Positions 26,955 through 35,060 of a DNA stretch of 64,000 nucleotides are shown piece by piece (position 1 is the stretch's first letter; each line of letters begins with the position of its first letter). Below the pieces are notes generated by a model that ran no database searches, was not told the origin of the DNA, and worked only from the letters and a program-made list of their open reading frames with translations. A program made the position numbers and the translations under genes. This stretch comes from Devosia sp. (GTDB taxonomy: Bacteria > Pseudomonadota > Alphaproteobacteria > Rhizobiales > Devosiaceae): contig NZ_JACZKG010000046.1 in NCBI RefSeq assembly GCF_014860165.1, positions 60,908-124,907 on the forward strand, written 5' to 3'.

Positions 26955-26983
26955 TTGCATTATCGTTCATTTTGCTCATTATA
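26955..26983 (+). promoter_or_regulatory. promoter of integrase operon
   Basis: TTGCAT (26955-26960) and ATTATA (26978-26983) are spaced by 17 bases in an AT-rich island that stands out from the GC-rich surroundings. Transcription would begin near 26990, the same place as a candidate ATG, so the integrase may be translated from a very short or absent leader. Confidence 0.45.
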
Positions 26984-26989
26984 GAGGGA

Positions 26990-28159
26990 ATGGCCCGAAA
27001 TCTCGACGCGAGCACCGAAAACGACCCTCAGCACGGCTCTGCTCGACCGCTGCGCACGCCTATAGCCGTCGGAATTTCGTCAGCATTAGACGGCGACGTC
27101 GAAATGGTCGAAAAAAACGACGACCCCTCGGCCGAGGCGCCCTCCCCTGCCCCGCAGATCGCTGCTGCTGTACCGGCGCATCTGGAAGCACTCGCCGATC
27201 GCGCCCGGGAATATGTCGAGGCGGCCAGCGCGCCGAACACGCGCCGCGCTTACGACTCGGACTGGAAGCATTTCGCTTCCTGGTGCAGGCGCCAGGGTCT
27301 TGATCAACTGCCGCCTGACCCGCAGATTGTCGGCCTTTACATCACGGCCTGCGCCTCCGGTGCCGCGACGAACAATCGGAAGCCGGCCGCTGTCTCAAGC
27401 ATCGAACGGCGCCTGTCTGCGCTCTCCTGGCACTATCGCCAGCTCGGTGAGCGGCTCGACCGTGGTGACCGCCATATTGCAACTGTGCTCGAAGGCATTC
27501 GCAATACCCAGGGCCGCCCTCCGGTGCAGAAAGAGGCCGTGTTGCCGGAGGATCTCATCGCCATGCTCGAAACTCTCGATCGCGGCAGCCTGCGTGGCCT
27601 ACGCGATCGAGCGATCCTGCTGATGGGCTTTGCCGGGGGCCTGCGGCGTTCGGAAGTGGTGGGGCTCGACCTCGCCGAGGATCAAACAAAGGACGGGCGC
27701 GGCTGGATAGAAGTTCTCGAGCGCGGGGTGGTTTTGACCCTGCGCGGCAAGACCGGCTGGCGCGAGGTCGAGATCGGGCGTGGCTCTTCTGACCGCACCT
27801 GCCCCGTGATCGCCCTCGAAACCTGGCTCAAGCTGGGCCGTATCGCGCATGGCCCCCTGTTTCGCCGGGTGACTGGTGGCGGCAAGGCCGTCGGGCCGGA
27901 ACGGCTGCGAGACCAGGAGGTCGCTCGGCTGGTCAAACGCGCTGCAATCGCAGCCGGGATCCGGGGTGATCTTCCGGAAGGCGAGCGAGCAACGAAGTTT
28001 GCCGGGCATTCGCTAAGGGCGGGCCTGGCCAGCTCAGCGGAGGTCGACGAACGCTATGTGCAAAAGCAACTCGGCCATGCTTCGGCTGAGATGACCCGGC
28101 GCTATCAGCGGCGTCGCGATCGGTTTCGTGTCAATCTCACCAAAGCGGCAGGTTTGTAG
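26990..28159 (+). CDS. tyrosine recombinase/integrase
   Basis: A site-specific recombinase of about 389 residues. An N-terminal SAM-like DNA-binding domain (about 50-150, with ASAPNTRRAYDSDWKHF) is followed by the catalytic domain with active-site arginine in GGLRRSEVVGLDL, the HxxR box in GHSLRAGLA, and the final H and Y in LGHASAEMTRRYQ. The start is uncertain: ATG codons at 26915, 26942 and 26990 are in frame, and the promoter position favours 26990. HEPN and HNH-like genes follow within 4 and 20 bases, as cargo or accessory genes. No flanking att repeats were found. Confidence 0.88.
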   Translation: MARNLDASTENDPQHGSARPLRTPIAVGISSALDGDVEMVEKNDDPSAEAPSPAPQIAAAVPAHLEALADRAREYVEAASAPNTRRAYDSDWKHFASWCRRQGLDQLPPDPQIVGLYITACASGAATNNRKPAAVSSIERRLSALSWHYRQLGERLDRGDRHIATVLEGIRNTQGRPPVQKEAVLPEDLIAMLETLDRGSLRGLRDRAILLMGFAGGLRRSEVVGLDLAEDQTKDGRGWIEVLERGVVLTLRGKTGWREVEIGRGSSDRTCPVIALETWLKLGRIAHGPLFRRVTGGGKAVGPERLRDQEVARLVKRAAIAAGIRGDLPEGERATKFAGHSLRAGLASSAEVDERYVQKQLGHASAEMTRRYQRRRDRFRVNLTKAAGL

Positions 28160-28163
28160 TTCA

Positions 28164-29639
28164 ATGGCAACCAATCACCAACTGGTCGAAACCATTCTAG
28201 TGGAAACGCTCGCCTGCCAAGATCCCAATAGCGCGGCGTCCAAGACCAGGCTGCTGGGCCGCTATCAGCCGCTGGGGCCGTATATCCCGGGCGATCATGG
28301 AAGCTATCCAACAACCGACCTAGCGATGAATGCCTTGGCAGAGCTCGCCGACATCACCAGAGAGAATGCCGCGGATATAAACATCGCTGTAAGTCGAGAT
28401 CGTATGCGCATGATCACTTCCGAGGTGTTCGGTGCGTCGCTGCAAGAACTCTCCAGGGAGCGCGATACGAGCCAACACTGGCCGATGGTAAAGGTCCGCC
28501 TATTGGAGCGCGCTCGATCGTCAACAAAGAGCATCGTGCACTACGTTCCGGTATGGCTGTTCGTTGGTCAAGAATGCGGCCCCTTCAGCATTGGAGGTGT
28601 GAAGTTCATCAAACGCCGCGATTGGCTTGAGGAAATTGCGAGCCGACGCGGCAAGCAGTCGTCATGGATGCCGGACGTTGAGAGCCTTTGGGCTGGAACC
28701 AAGCTTAAGGGCGGGTCGGGGTTGGCTGGAGCTAAGGGGGCTTTGGCAGCGCTGCGGCGGGGAGAGCACAATTTCAAGTCGCTGCGACTTGCATTTCACA
28801 ATGCGAAAAGGTTCTCGGAACCGAAGGACCTATCTAACGCTCGAACAGTTGCCCGACTTGTGCACCCTGACCAATGGGTGGCGTGCAGTCTCGTTGAAGG
28901 CTTCGAACCCGAAGAGTCGAGACGTCGAGGCGTTTTGGCAGTCCAGGTTGCGCTGGATACCTTGCGTTTGGCAATGGTTAGGCCGGCTCGGTCCTTGATT
29001 TCGACTGCAGTCGACAGTGTTCAACCTTTGTCCGTCGATCGTCTGAATCAGGTGGCAGGTGAGGATCTTGCCCATGGGTTTAGGATCAATCGGCCTGGGA
29101 TGAGCGGTGCACCAGGGCTGGCCCAAGCTATAGTGGATGGGTCGAAGGATCTGTTCGAGGCTGCGGGGGCCGCTCTTTTGCCGGCGACGAATGTGTCAGC
29201 GCATCATCAATGCCCAAAGCTGGCGGACAGATGGTTTAACGCGGTTCACTGGTATGGTCGAGCGTGCCTGGCAGATGTAGATTTCGTCGCCGTCGTCATG
29301 CTGGTCATCGCACTCGATATATTGTCCGGAGGCCGGGAACAGAAGGGGATTCTAGAACTTGTGGCCAGGCTCACCGGCATCGCAATGTCGCAGCAAGTGC
29401 TGGGAGATGGCACTACACTGAAAAAGCTCGTGGAGCGAACCTACAAATTGCGTTCTGAAGTCGCCCATGGATCGGTCTTGGCGGTGCATGCTCAGCTTGA
29501 TGTCGAACGCGGCCAGTTGGAAGATTTGGCGACCGCAGCACTCGATCAATATGCCGTCCAACTCCACCACTATGCCGGTGTAGGGGGCATTGATGACAGG
29601 GATGCATTTCTCAAGAGCCTACAAGCTGCTAAACTTTAA
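28164..29639 (+). CDS. HEPN-like (Apea-type) protein in integrase operon
   Basis: A 491-residue protein without a family I can name for its full length. The C-terminal block KKLVERTYKLRSEVAHGS carries R430-x4-H435, the R-x4-6-H signature of HEPN ribonuclease domains, in the 'RN-x-x-x-H' style of ApeA. The N-terminal 300 residues are unrecognised. HEPN proteins often act as toxins or anti-phage RNases. The gene starts 4 bases after the integrase stop and 20 bases before an HNH-like gene, giving an integrase-HEPN-HNH unit. Function as a defence effector is inference. Confidence 0.6.
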   Translation: MATNHQLVETILVETLACQDPNSAASKTRLLGRYQPLGPYIPGDHGSYPTTDLAMNALAELADITRENAADINIAVSRDRMRMITSEVFGASLQELSRERDTSQHWPMVKVRLLERARSSTKSIVHYVPVWLFVGQECGPFSIGGVKFIKRRDWLEEIASRRGKQSSWMPDVESLWAGTKLKGGSGLAGAKGALAALRRGEHNFKSLRLAFHNAKRFSEPKDLSNARTVARLVHPDQWVACSLVEGFEPEESRRRGVLAVQVALDTLRLAMVRPARSLISTAVDSVQPLSVDRLNQVAGEDLAHGFRINRPGMSGAPGLAQAIVDGSKDLFEAAGAALLPATNVSAHHQCPKLADRWFNAVHWYGRACLADVDFVAVVMLVIALDILSGGREQKGILELVARLTGIAMSQQVLGDGTTLKKLVERTYKLRSEVAHGSVLAVHAQLDVERGQLEDLATAALDQYAVQLHHYAGVGGIDDRDAFLKSLQAAKL

Positions 29640-29659
29640 CCACGCTTCGCACTGGCGGG

Positions 29660-30142
29660 ATGAACATGGCACCGATACTTCCAAGCTTGCACAAAACACT
29701 TAAGCTGAAAACGGACGAGGCTCGTCCTCTTGTTCGCCCGGCGATTGCTGATGAGATTTCAGTCTATGAAAAAGCTGAGAGTCGCGCCAAAGCAAGTAAA
29801 GGTCGAATTGCATTCACTCTTTCGCGACTAGACTTCGACCTCTTAGTAACCCGCGCCAACGGCAGGTGTGAGGACACCGATATGGAGTTCGAGCAGCTTA
29901 CAAATTCAACGGGTCGATACCGAGATAATTGGATAAGCATCGACCGCATTGAAAACGACGGTCCATATTCCCTTGAGAATTGCCGACTGGTGACCGCCGC
30001 CGCCAACTACGCAAGAGGCGACCGTTCTATCCAAGATTACCACGTCCAGAGGCTCCTGTATTTCGCGTTTCTGGGAATGGCCATCGATGATAAATTTCTG
30101 CTCTCGAGAGGGGGCGTGGACCCCAATCGTTGGCTATTCTAA
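29660..30142 (+). CDS. HNH/endonuclease-VII-like protein
   Basis: A 160-residue protein whose core reads NGRCEDTDMEF followed by WISIDRIENDGPYSLENCRLV and ANYARGDRS (cited in parts). The D-R-I...Y-x-x-E-N-C-R-L-V pattern is common in phage-type HNH endonucleases, where the aspartate replaces the first histidine and the asparagine is the central catalytic residue. Only one of the usual zinc cysteines is kept, so the metal site is altered. It follows the HEPN gene closely and probably belongs to the same operon. Confidence 0.6.
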   Translation: MNMAPILPSLHKTLKLKTDEARPLVRPAIADEISVYEKAESRAKASKGRIAFTLSRLDFDLLVTRANGRCEDTDMEFEQLTNSTGRYRDNWISIDRIENDGPYSLENCRLVTAAANYARGDRSIQDYHVQRLLYFAFLGMAIDDKFLLSRGGVDPNRWLF

Positions 30143-30187
30143 GGCGGTGGCGGTATGCCACGTCGCCGTTGCCTTAGGCCCCCTGCC

Positions 30188-30895
30188 CTAGCGCCGGTGA
30201 AATAGCGGATTGGGGCACAAGGCCCGAAGCTGGTCGATGACTTCGACAACGTCAGTTGGGTCAAGATCCACAACTGCGAAAAACTTACGCCCAAACCCGC
30301 CCAGGGATGTCCCGAGTACCTTTCCTTCGGTCCCGTTCTTCAAAAGAAAGCGGTCATGTAACTGATCCGAGCTGAAATGGCGAACGTTTCGGCCCTCCTT
30401 CAGCCCTTGTAGCACCGCCGGGCGCACCTTCTGGCTGTAGCTGTTGCTATAAAGGTCGACCTTTTTCGCGGACTTAGGGATTAGGTCGGCGATTGCCTTT
30501 GCGTAGGCCTCTACGTCCGAGAACATTCCGGTCGGTTTGTACTGGAGTAGATATGGGTCACAAAGGATCACCTCCTCCGCCCCTTTCAACCAATGTCGCA
30601 AGGTACGCAGCCCGTCCTTAGCGTCGCGGAAATTGGCCGCCACGATGAACTGCATGGTCACGAGTTCGTCCTCGGTCGGCGCTTGCATCCCTCGCCCGTC
30701 CGCCGTCAGTCGCTCACAAAGAGACATCAGGGCGAATTCCCATTCACGGGACATCAGAAGACTTGGACCGGGAGGCAGCCCGCTGCGGATCTGCGCTAGG
30801 CATGCTTCAAACAACCTGAGGCAATCCCGCCGAAGAGACGGGTCAATTGGTGATGAAGCATCATCGTTGATTTTCAATTCATCGCCGCCAGTCAT
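30188..30895 (-). CDS. PLD-like (MIT_C-type) hypothetical protein downstream of repC
   Basis: A 235-residue protein. The C-terminal half (about 105-230) resembles a phospholipase-D-like domain: EEVILCDPYLL, then HDRFLLKNG and VLGTSLGGFGRK. The HxD-type motif replaces the HxK of active PLD enzymes, as in the MIT C-terminal domain family. The N-terminal part is helical. It begins 8 bases after the repC stop on the same strand, so it is likely read through from the replication operon. Function is unknown; similar domains appear as sensors in defence systems. Confidence 0.55.
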   Translation of the reverse strand: MTGGDELKINDDASSPIDPSLRRDCLRLFEACLAQIRSGLPPGPSLLMSREWEFALMSLCERLTADGRGMQAPTEDELVTMQFIVAANFRDAKDGLRTLRHWLKGAEEVILCDPYLLQYKPTGMFSDVEAYAKAIADLIPKSAKKVDLYSNSYSQKVRPAVLQGLKEGRNVRHFSSDQLHDRFLLKNGTEGKVLGTSLGGFGRKFFAVVDLDPTDVVEVIDQLRALCPNPLFHRR

Positions 30896-30903
30896 TGTTC
30901 ATC

Positions 30904-32241
30904 CTATTTCTCGGAGCGCCTTGAAAGCGAGCGCTTGAGAGTGTCGCTGATTTCGAGCCGCTTTTCGGTCCGATCAAGTCGTTTTGCGGCGCCCAGTTCG
31001 CTCTCGGCTTCAGCAATTCCCGCCCCAGTTACCTTCGCGGCGTCGAGCTTGGCCCGCAGCAGCGCCATGATCATCGGCCAGGGCGAGAATTTCCCTTCCT
31101 TGGCCTTTTCCGTGAGGTTTCGGAGATATCCGCCAGGGGATTTGATCTGATCGGACTTTTGATAGATCGCCGCCAGCGTAATCGCGGCCGGCTGCTCGCC
31201 CATTGCGACCTGGGCATCCTCCCAGGCACTTGGGCTGATGCCCAAAACCGGCCGGGCCAGGTCTGCGGCCGCCAGGAATTCACGCCATTGGCTGATATCG
31301 CCACCTTTCGTCAACCAGCGGACGTTAGGGCATGCGTCCAGCACGATGCCAAGGGGCAGTTCGCGCTTCGGCAAGCGCCGCAGGTTGTCCGTTTCGCCGG
31401 TGGTGCCGCCTTCTTCTCTTTTTGATCCTAAGCCGCTTTCAGATTCAGTTTTAGATTCGGTATTTGAATTCTGTATGTGGCGGTCAATTTGGGACTCATT
31501 GGCGTTCATATTCTGTGTTTTTACGAATGATTCCAACACATCACGGATCTGCGTCCATAGATCGTCGAGCTCCGCCGCCACAGCCTCAAGAACCTGTCGT
31601 GGCGCGGTCCGGGGAAGCCGTCCGATGATCGCCTGATATTCGAGATGCACGCTGCCCCAATTGCCGGGCACACCTTCCTCGATAGCCGCTTCGATCATCT
31701 TGACGATGTCGCGCCGGCAGATCGTCAGCTTTTCTTTGACGACCTTATAGGCCTTCTTCTCAGCGCGAACTGCCTCTGCGAGCTCCTTGAACTCTATAGC
31801 GCGGGCAACGATCGGCGACAGGTCAAAGCCATAGGCCTGCTCGACGTCGCCGCCCTGCCCCTTGCGGGCGTAGCGCTTGCCGTTGGGGCTGTCCCGACGA
31901 ACGACCAAGCCGCAGTCGACCAGGTTGGCCAGATGCCGGCGTAGCGTCGTCGGAGACATCCCGTTCGCGCGGCCGATGAGCTGCTCGTTGGATGGCCAAA
32001 CGATGAGTGCGCTGTCGCCGTAGAACGCCGTCTCGGGATGGAACGACAGCAGGGCATCGAGGATGGCCAGCGCCCGATCGGTGGCGCCCAGGGCAATCCG
32101 GGCTTCCTTGATATTCCTGAAGACGTGCCATTTATGCACGGTCGCGCCTTCCGGCGCAGTCTGAGCCGTGACCTGGCTGGCAATCATGCCAAGCGTCATC
32201 GGTCGCCGCCCAAAGGGCGTCGTTACAGTATGGGTCTGCAT
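30904..32241 (-). CDS. repC: RepC replication initiator of repABC replicon
   Basis: RepC initiates replication at an origin inside its own coding sequence and sets copy number. The 445-residue protein shows the RepC N-terminal winged-helix half (VHKWHVFRNIKEARIALGATDRALAILDALLSFHP cited in part as GATDRALAILDALLSFHP) and the C-terminal block SPGGYLRNLTEKAKEGKF. The central part has an AT-rich stretch near 31430-31540 that is a good candidate for the origin. An antisense RNA lies 100 bases upstream of the start. This is the standard third gene of repABC. Confidence 0.95.
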   Translation of the reverse strand: MQTHTVTTPFGRRPMTLGMIASQVTAQTAPEGATVHKWHVFRNIKEARIALGATDRALAILDALLSFHPETAFYGDSALIVWPSNEQLIGRANGMSPTTLRRHLANLVDCGLVVRRDSPNGKRYARKGQGGDVEQAYGFDLSPIVARAIEFKELAEAVRAEKKAYKVVKEKLTICRRDIVKMIEAAIEEGVPGNWGSVHLEYQAIIGRLPRTAPRQVLEAVAAELDDLWTQIRDVLESFVKTQNMNANESQIDRHIQNSNTESKTESESGLGSKREEGGTTGETDNLRRLPKRELPLGIVLDACPNVRWLTKGGDISQWREFLAAADLARPVLGISPSAWEDAQVAMGEQPAAITLAAIYQKSDQIKSPGGYLRNLTEKAKEGKFSPWPMIMALLRAKLDAAKVTGAGIAEAESELGAAKRLDRTEKRLEISDTLKRSLSRRSEK

Positions 32242-32307
32242 CCTTCTTCACCTATCTCTAGGCAATAGAAATCCGCTCGCCGAATCGACGCTCAGTGCCC
32301 GAAGGCC

Positions 32308-32336
32308 TTGACTGTGATTCCTGGAAGTGCGATTCT
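32308..32336 (+). promoter_or_regulatory. promoter of the repABC counter-transcribed RNA
   Basis: TTGACT (32308-32313) and GATTCT (32331-32336) are separated by exactly 17 bases and point against repC. It lies in the repB-repC gap, where the inc-alpha RNA promoter is expected. Confidence 0.7.
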
Positions 32337-32342
32337 CTTGAT

Positions 32343-32393
32343 ACCACTCTTGAGAAGGGCTTCCGGAATGTCGTTTCGGGGGCCTTTTTCTTT
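32343..32393 (+). ncRNA. inc-alpha ctRNA of repABC
   Basis: An antisense RNA of about 50 nt in the repB-repC gap. It ends at a strong terminator: GGCTTCCGGAA (32358-32368), loop TGTCG, TTTCGGGGGCC (32374-32384), then TTTTTCTTT. With G-T pairs allowed, all 11 positions pair. In repABC plasmids this RNA binds the repC leader, blocks its translation and sets copy number and incompatibility. Confidence 0.82.
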
Positions 32394-32419
32394 GCCCGGT
32401 TTCATGTGCTCCGAGTGCT

Positions 32420-32437
32420 AATTGTCAGCTGACAATT
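32420..32437. repeat. parS-like 18-bp palindrome, copy 1
   Basis: AATTGTCAGCTGACAATT is a perfect palindrome in the repB-repC gap. An identical copy lies upstream of repA (34832-34849). The two copies bracket repA and repB, as parS sites do in several repABC plasmids, and are the likely binding sites of RepB. Confidence 0.8.
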
Positions 32438-32456
32438 CACCAAAAGCGTTTGATAT

Positions 32457-33470
32457 TCAGCGGGTTGATCCTTTCGACTGTTTCTCTGTTTTGGCTTCGG
32501 CGCTGCCCGCAAACTCTTCAAGGAGTGCGGGAAGGCGTTGTTGGATAAAGCTCGCGAAGGCAGGATTGTCTGAGACAAGGCGGACTTGGCGCCCCTTCTT
32601 TTCGACCCACGCAACTCGGTCGGGAGAGGCAAGCCTACGCTTGGCCGTGCGCTGCTTTGACCCGACGGCCTGCAACGCCATGGCGAAACGCTGATCGCTG
32701 TCCCCGCTTTGAAAGTCAGATGACCCCAACACTTCGTCGAGCGCCTCGCGGGCGCCGGCGGGCTCGAGACCTTTGACAAGCTGGAGCCATCGAGGGCGAC
32801 CAATCTTGGGCGCCGGGCCAATGGCGACGATCAGGTCCTCGCCGAGAGCCTGGGCAACGGTGAGCAGGCGTGAAATCTCTGGCTTATCGACGCTGAGGGC
32901 GGCCGACAGCGTGTCGCGATCGAAACCGTGGGTTTCCATCTGCATGGCGAAGCGCGCACGCTCGACAAAGGTGAGGTCCTCGCGCGGCCCGTTCTCCTGC
33001 CCCTGCAGGATGACCATTTCCTGATCGGACAGTTTGCGGACAATGGCTTTGAGCTTGAGCCCAAGCTCTTGAGCCACCCGCCAGCGCCGATGGCCAGCGG
33101 CGATCTGGAAGCGCCCTTCGTCGGTCGGGTGCGGACGGGCAATGACAGGAATCTGCTGCCCATTTTCGGCAATAGCTGCCTTGAGCTGCTGCAGGCGTCC
33201 ATCGCTCGCCGAAGAAATACGGTCAGAAACGATCGAGGCAGTAAACAGCGCCGGGTCAAGCTCCTGGGTCGTTTCGCGACTGGCCAGCTCTTCGCGCAAA
33301 ACCTTGGCTTGAGCGGCCTCGGCCGACAGGCGATCGAGGCCAAGGCTCATGGCCTTGACGGCGCCCGAAGGCCGCGCCTGCGACGGCGATCCGTCCTCTG
33401 GACGTCCCGGCTTGCCGGCGGCGACCAGACTTTGCAGAATGTCCCTGCCCCGCCCGTCGGGTTTCTTCAT
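32457..33470 (-). CDS. repB: RepB, ParB-family partition protein of repABC
   Basis: RepB binds parS and links the plasmid to RepA for segregation. The 337-residue product contains the ParB N-terminal domain (QLKAAIAENGQQIPVIARPH, then GRFQIAAGHRRWRVAQELG), followed by the HTH region with FVERARFAMQMETHGFDRDTLS (cited as positions about 165-190). It overlaps repA by four bases (ATGA). Length and order are standard. Confidence 0.95.
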   Translation of the reverse strand: MKKPDGRGRDILQSLVAAGKPGRPEDGSPSQARPSGAVKAMSLGLDRLSAEAAQAKVLREELASRETTQELDPALFTASIVSDRISSASDGRLQQLKAAIAENGQQIPVIARPHPTDEGRFQIAAGHRRWRVAQELGLKLKAIVRKLSDQEMVILQGQENGPREDLTFVERARFAMQMETHGFDRDTLSAALSVDKPEISRLLTVAQALGEDLIVAIGPAPKIGRPRWLQLVKGLEPAGAREALDEVLGSSDFQSGDSDQRFAMALQAVGSKQRTAKRRLASPDRVAWVEKKGRQVRLVSDNPAFASFIQQRLPALLEEFAGSAEAKTEKQSKGSTR

Positions 33471-34684
33471 TTGACCGCCCTCCCCCAGGCCTGGTGGACC
33501 AGCTTCTCAATGTCGCCGTTGACGGCATCCATCGATTCAAGCGCCCGGTCGTAGGTCTGGCGGTTCATGGATTCACGAGGGGCTTCGTAGACGGTCTGCT
33601 TGGAAAGGCCGGCGTCAGAAATGGCAGTCGACTTGACCATCATCGGCGTCAGCACGCGCTCTCCGAAAAGATTGCGCAGGAAGGCAACAATCTGGTTCTG
33701 CGGGCCATCATTGGGTTCATGCCGGGTGACCAGATATCGCATCCAGTCATAATTGAGGTTGCCGCCGTTATCGCGCACGACAGCCAGCAATTGCGAGGTC
33801 ATGGCCAGGAACTGGTTCATCGAGGCAACGTCGAGCATTTGCGGGTGAACCGTGATCAGGACGGCCGTCGCGGCGCACAGCGCCGACATGGTGAGAAAGC
33901 CAAGCTGGGGCGGGCAGTCGATGACGACGACGTCGTAGTCGTCAGCCACGCTCTGCAAGGCACTGGCGACCCGCATGAAAAACAGGCCATCGTCGTCCTG
34001 CGTGCCGCTCGACAATACGCGCGGCGTGTCATGCTCGAACTCGTGCAATTCGAGATTGCCGGGCACCAGGTCGAGGCCCGCGAAATAGGTCTTGCGAACA
34101 ATCTCCGAAAGCGGCCGGCGCTGCTCGTCGTAGCGGATGGCGCCGTAGAGCGTCATGTTATCAGCCACGTCGAATTCAGGCTGATAGCCGAACAGAGCTG
34201 ACATTGATGCCTGCGGGTCGAGATCGACGGCAAGGACACGATGACCATGGAGCGCTAGATATTGCGCCAAATGGGTCGCCGTCGTGGTCTTGCCCGAGCC
34301 ACCCTTGAAGTTGGTCACGGCAATGACTTGGAGATGCTCGCCTTCCTTCCGCCAAGGAACGTAGGAGGTCTTGCCCTTGGTCAGGTGCTGCCGAAGAGCA
34401 TGGACCTGCTCCAGAGAATAGCGGCGTCGCCCGGTGGTGGCCTTTTCGGGGATCGGTCCGGCTTCGTCCGTCGCCAGGTTCCTGATATAGCTTTCGGTGA
34501 CGCCGATCAGTTTTGCGGTTTCGGCCGTTGAGAACGTGCGGAGCTCTTTTTGCGCTTCAGGCGGAAACAGACGTTCCCGCAGGACTTGGAGCTGCGAGCC
34601 CAAAGCCTGAGAATCTTCCCAGATCGTTTCATCAAACGCTGGGCCGCCCTGGGGTCGGGAATTTGCAGCTACAACTGGCTTCAT
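33467..34684 (-). CDS. repA: RepA, ParA-family partition ATPase and repABC repressor
   Basis: RepA is the partition ATPase and represses the repABC promoter. An N-terminal helix-turn-helix (FSTAETAKLIGVTESYIRNL) is followed by the deviant Walker A KGGSGKTTTATHLAQ and the VDLDPQASMSALFG block. The 405-residue length is typical. A TTGACC box (minus strand, 34755-34750) about 65 bases upstream of the start, paired with a second inverted TTGACC at 34729-34734, could serve as -35 element and operator. Confidence 0.96.
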   Translation of the reverse strand: MKPVVAANSRPQGGPAFDETIWEDSQALGSQLQVLRERLFPPEAQKELRTFSTAETAKLIGVTESYIRNLATDEAGPIPEKATTGRRRYSLEQVHALRQHLTKGKTSYVPWRKEGEHLQVIAVTNFKGGSGKTTTATHLAQYLALHGHRVLAVDLDPQASMSALFGYQPEFDVADNMTLYGAIRYDEQRRPLSEIVRKTYFAGLDLVPGNLELHEFEHDTPRVLSSGTQDDDGLFFMRVASALQSVADDYDVVVIDCPPQLGFLTMSALCAATAVLITVHPQMLDVASMNQFLAMTSQLLAVVRDNGGNLNYDWMRYLVTRHEPNDGPQNQIVAFLRNLFGERVLTPMMVKSTAISDAGLSKQTVYEAPRESMNRQTYDRALESMDAVNGDIEKLVHQAWGRAVK

Positions 34685-34831
34685 CGTGAAAGTCGCAAAA
34701 TAGAGCCACTCTGGTTATTTTCCGCAAATTGACCCGACTCTCACGGGGCGGTCAAGGAATATTGGGTTAACAGACTCCTAATGCGCCCTTGCAGAATCAG
34801 AACCACGTTGATTTTGCAGCATTTTTTGCGA

Positions 34832-34849
34832 AATTGTCAGCTGACAATT
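34832..34849. repeat. parS-like 18-bp palindrome, copy 2
   Basis: A second perfect copy of AATTGTCAGCTGACAATT, 148 bases upstream of the repA start. Identity of the two copies over all 18 positions, with unrelated flanks, argues for selected protein-binding sites. Confidence 0.8.
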
Positions 34850-34957
34850 CGGCATACCGCCGGCTTCATACGAACACCCTGAGTGGCACCAGGTTTCGCT
34901 CTGAGCCGACTCGGCCCGGATGACCCCGCTTTTGGCGCGCGTGAAGCGGGCGACAAA

Positions 34958-34990
34958 GCCGCGATCCCGGTTCGATGCCGGGATCGCGGC
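34958..34990 (-). terminator. strong hairpin after the ParB-like gene
   Basis: GCCGCGATCCCGG (34958-34970) and CCGGGATCGCGGC (34978-34990) form a perfect 13-bp stem with a 7-base loop. On the minus strand the stem is followed by TTTGT, consistent with termination of the ParB-like transcript before repA. Confidence 0.65.
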
Positions 34991-35018
34991 TACCGCGATT
35001 TTTGGGGGTATTTGGAAG

Positions 35019-35043
35019 ACCGGTCGCGCGGCGCGCGACCGGT
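35019..35043. repeat. 11-bp perfect hairpin next to ParB-like stop
   Basis: ACCGGTCGCGC (35019-35029) and GCGCGACCGGT (35033-35043) are perfect complements with a 3-base loop, directly after the ParB-like stop codon. With the hairpin at 34958 it forms a tandem pair that probably insulates repABC from upstream transcription. Confidence 0.55.
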
Positions 35044-35060
35044 TCGGCTTGGGAGAGCAG

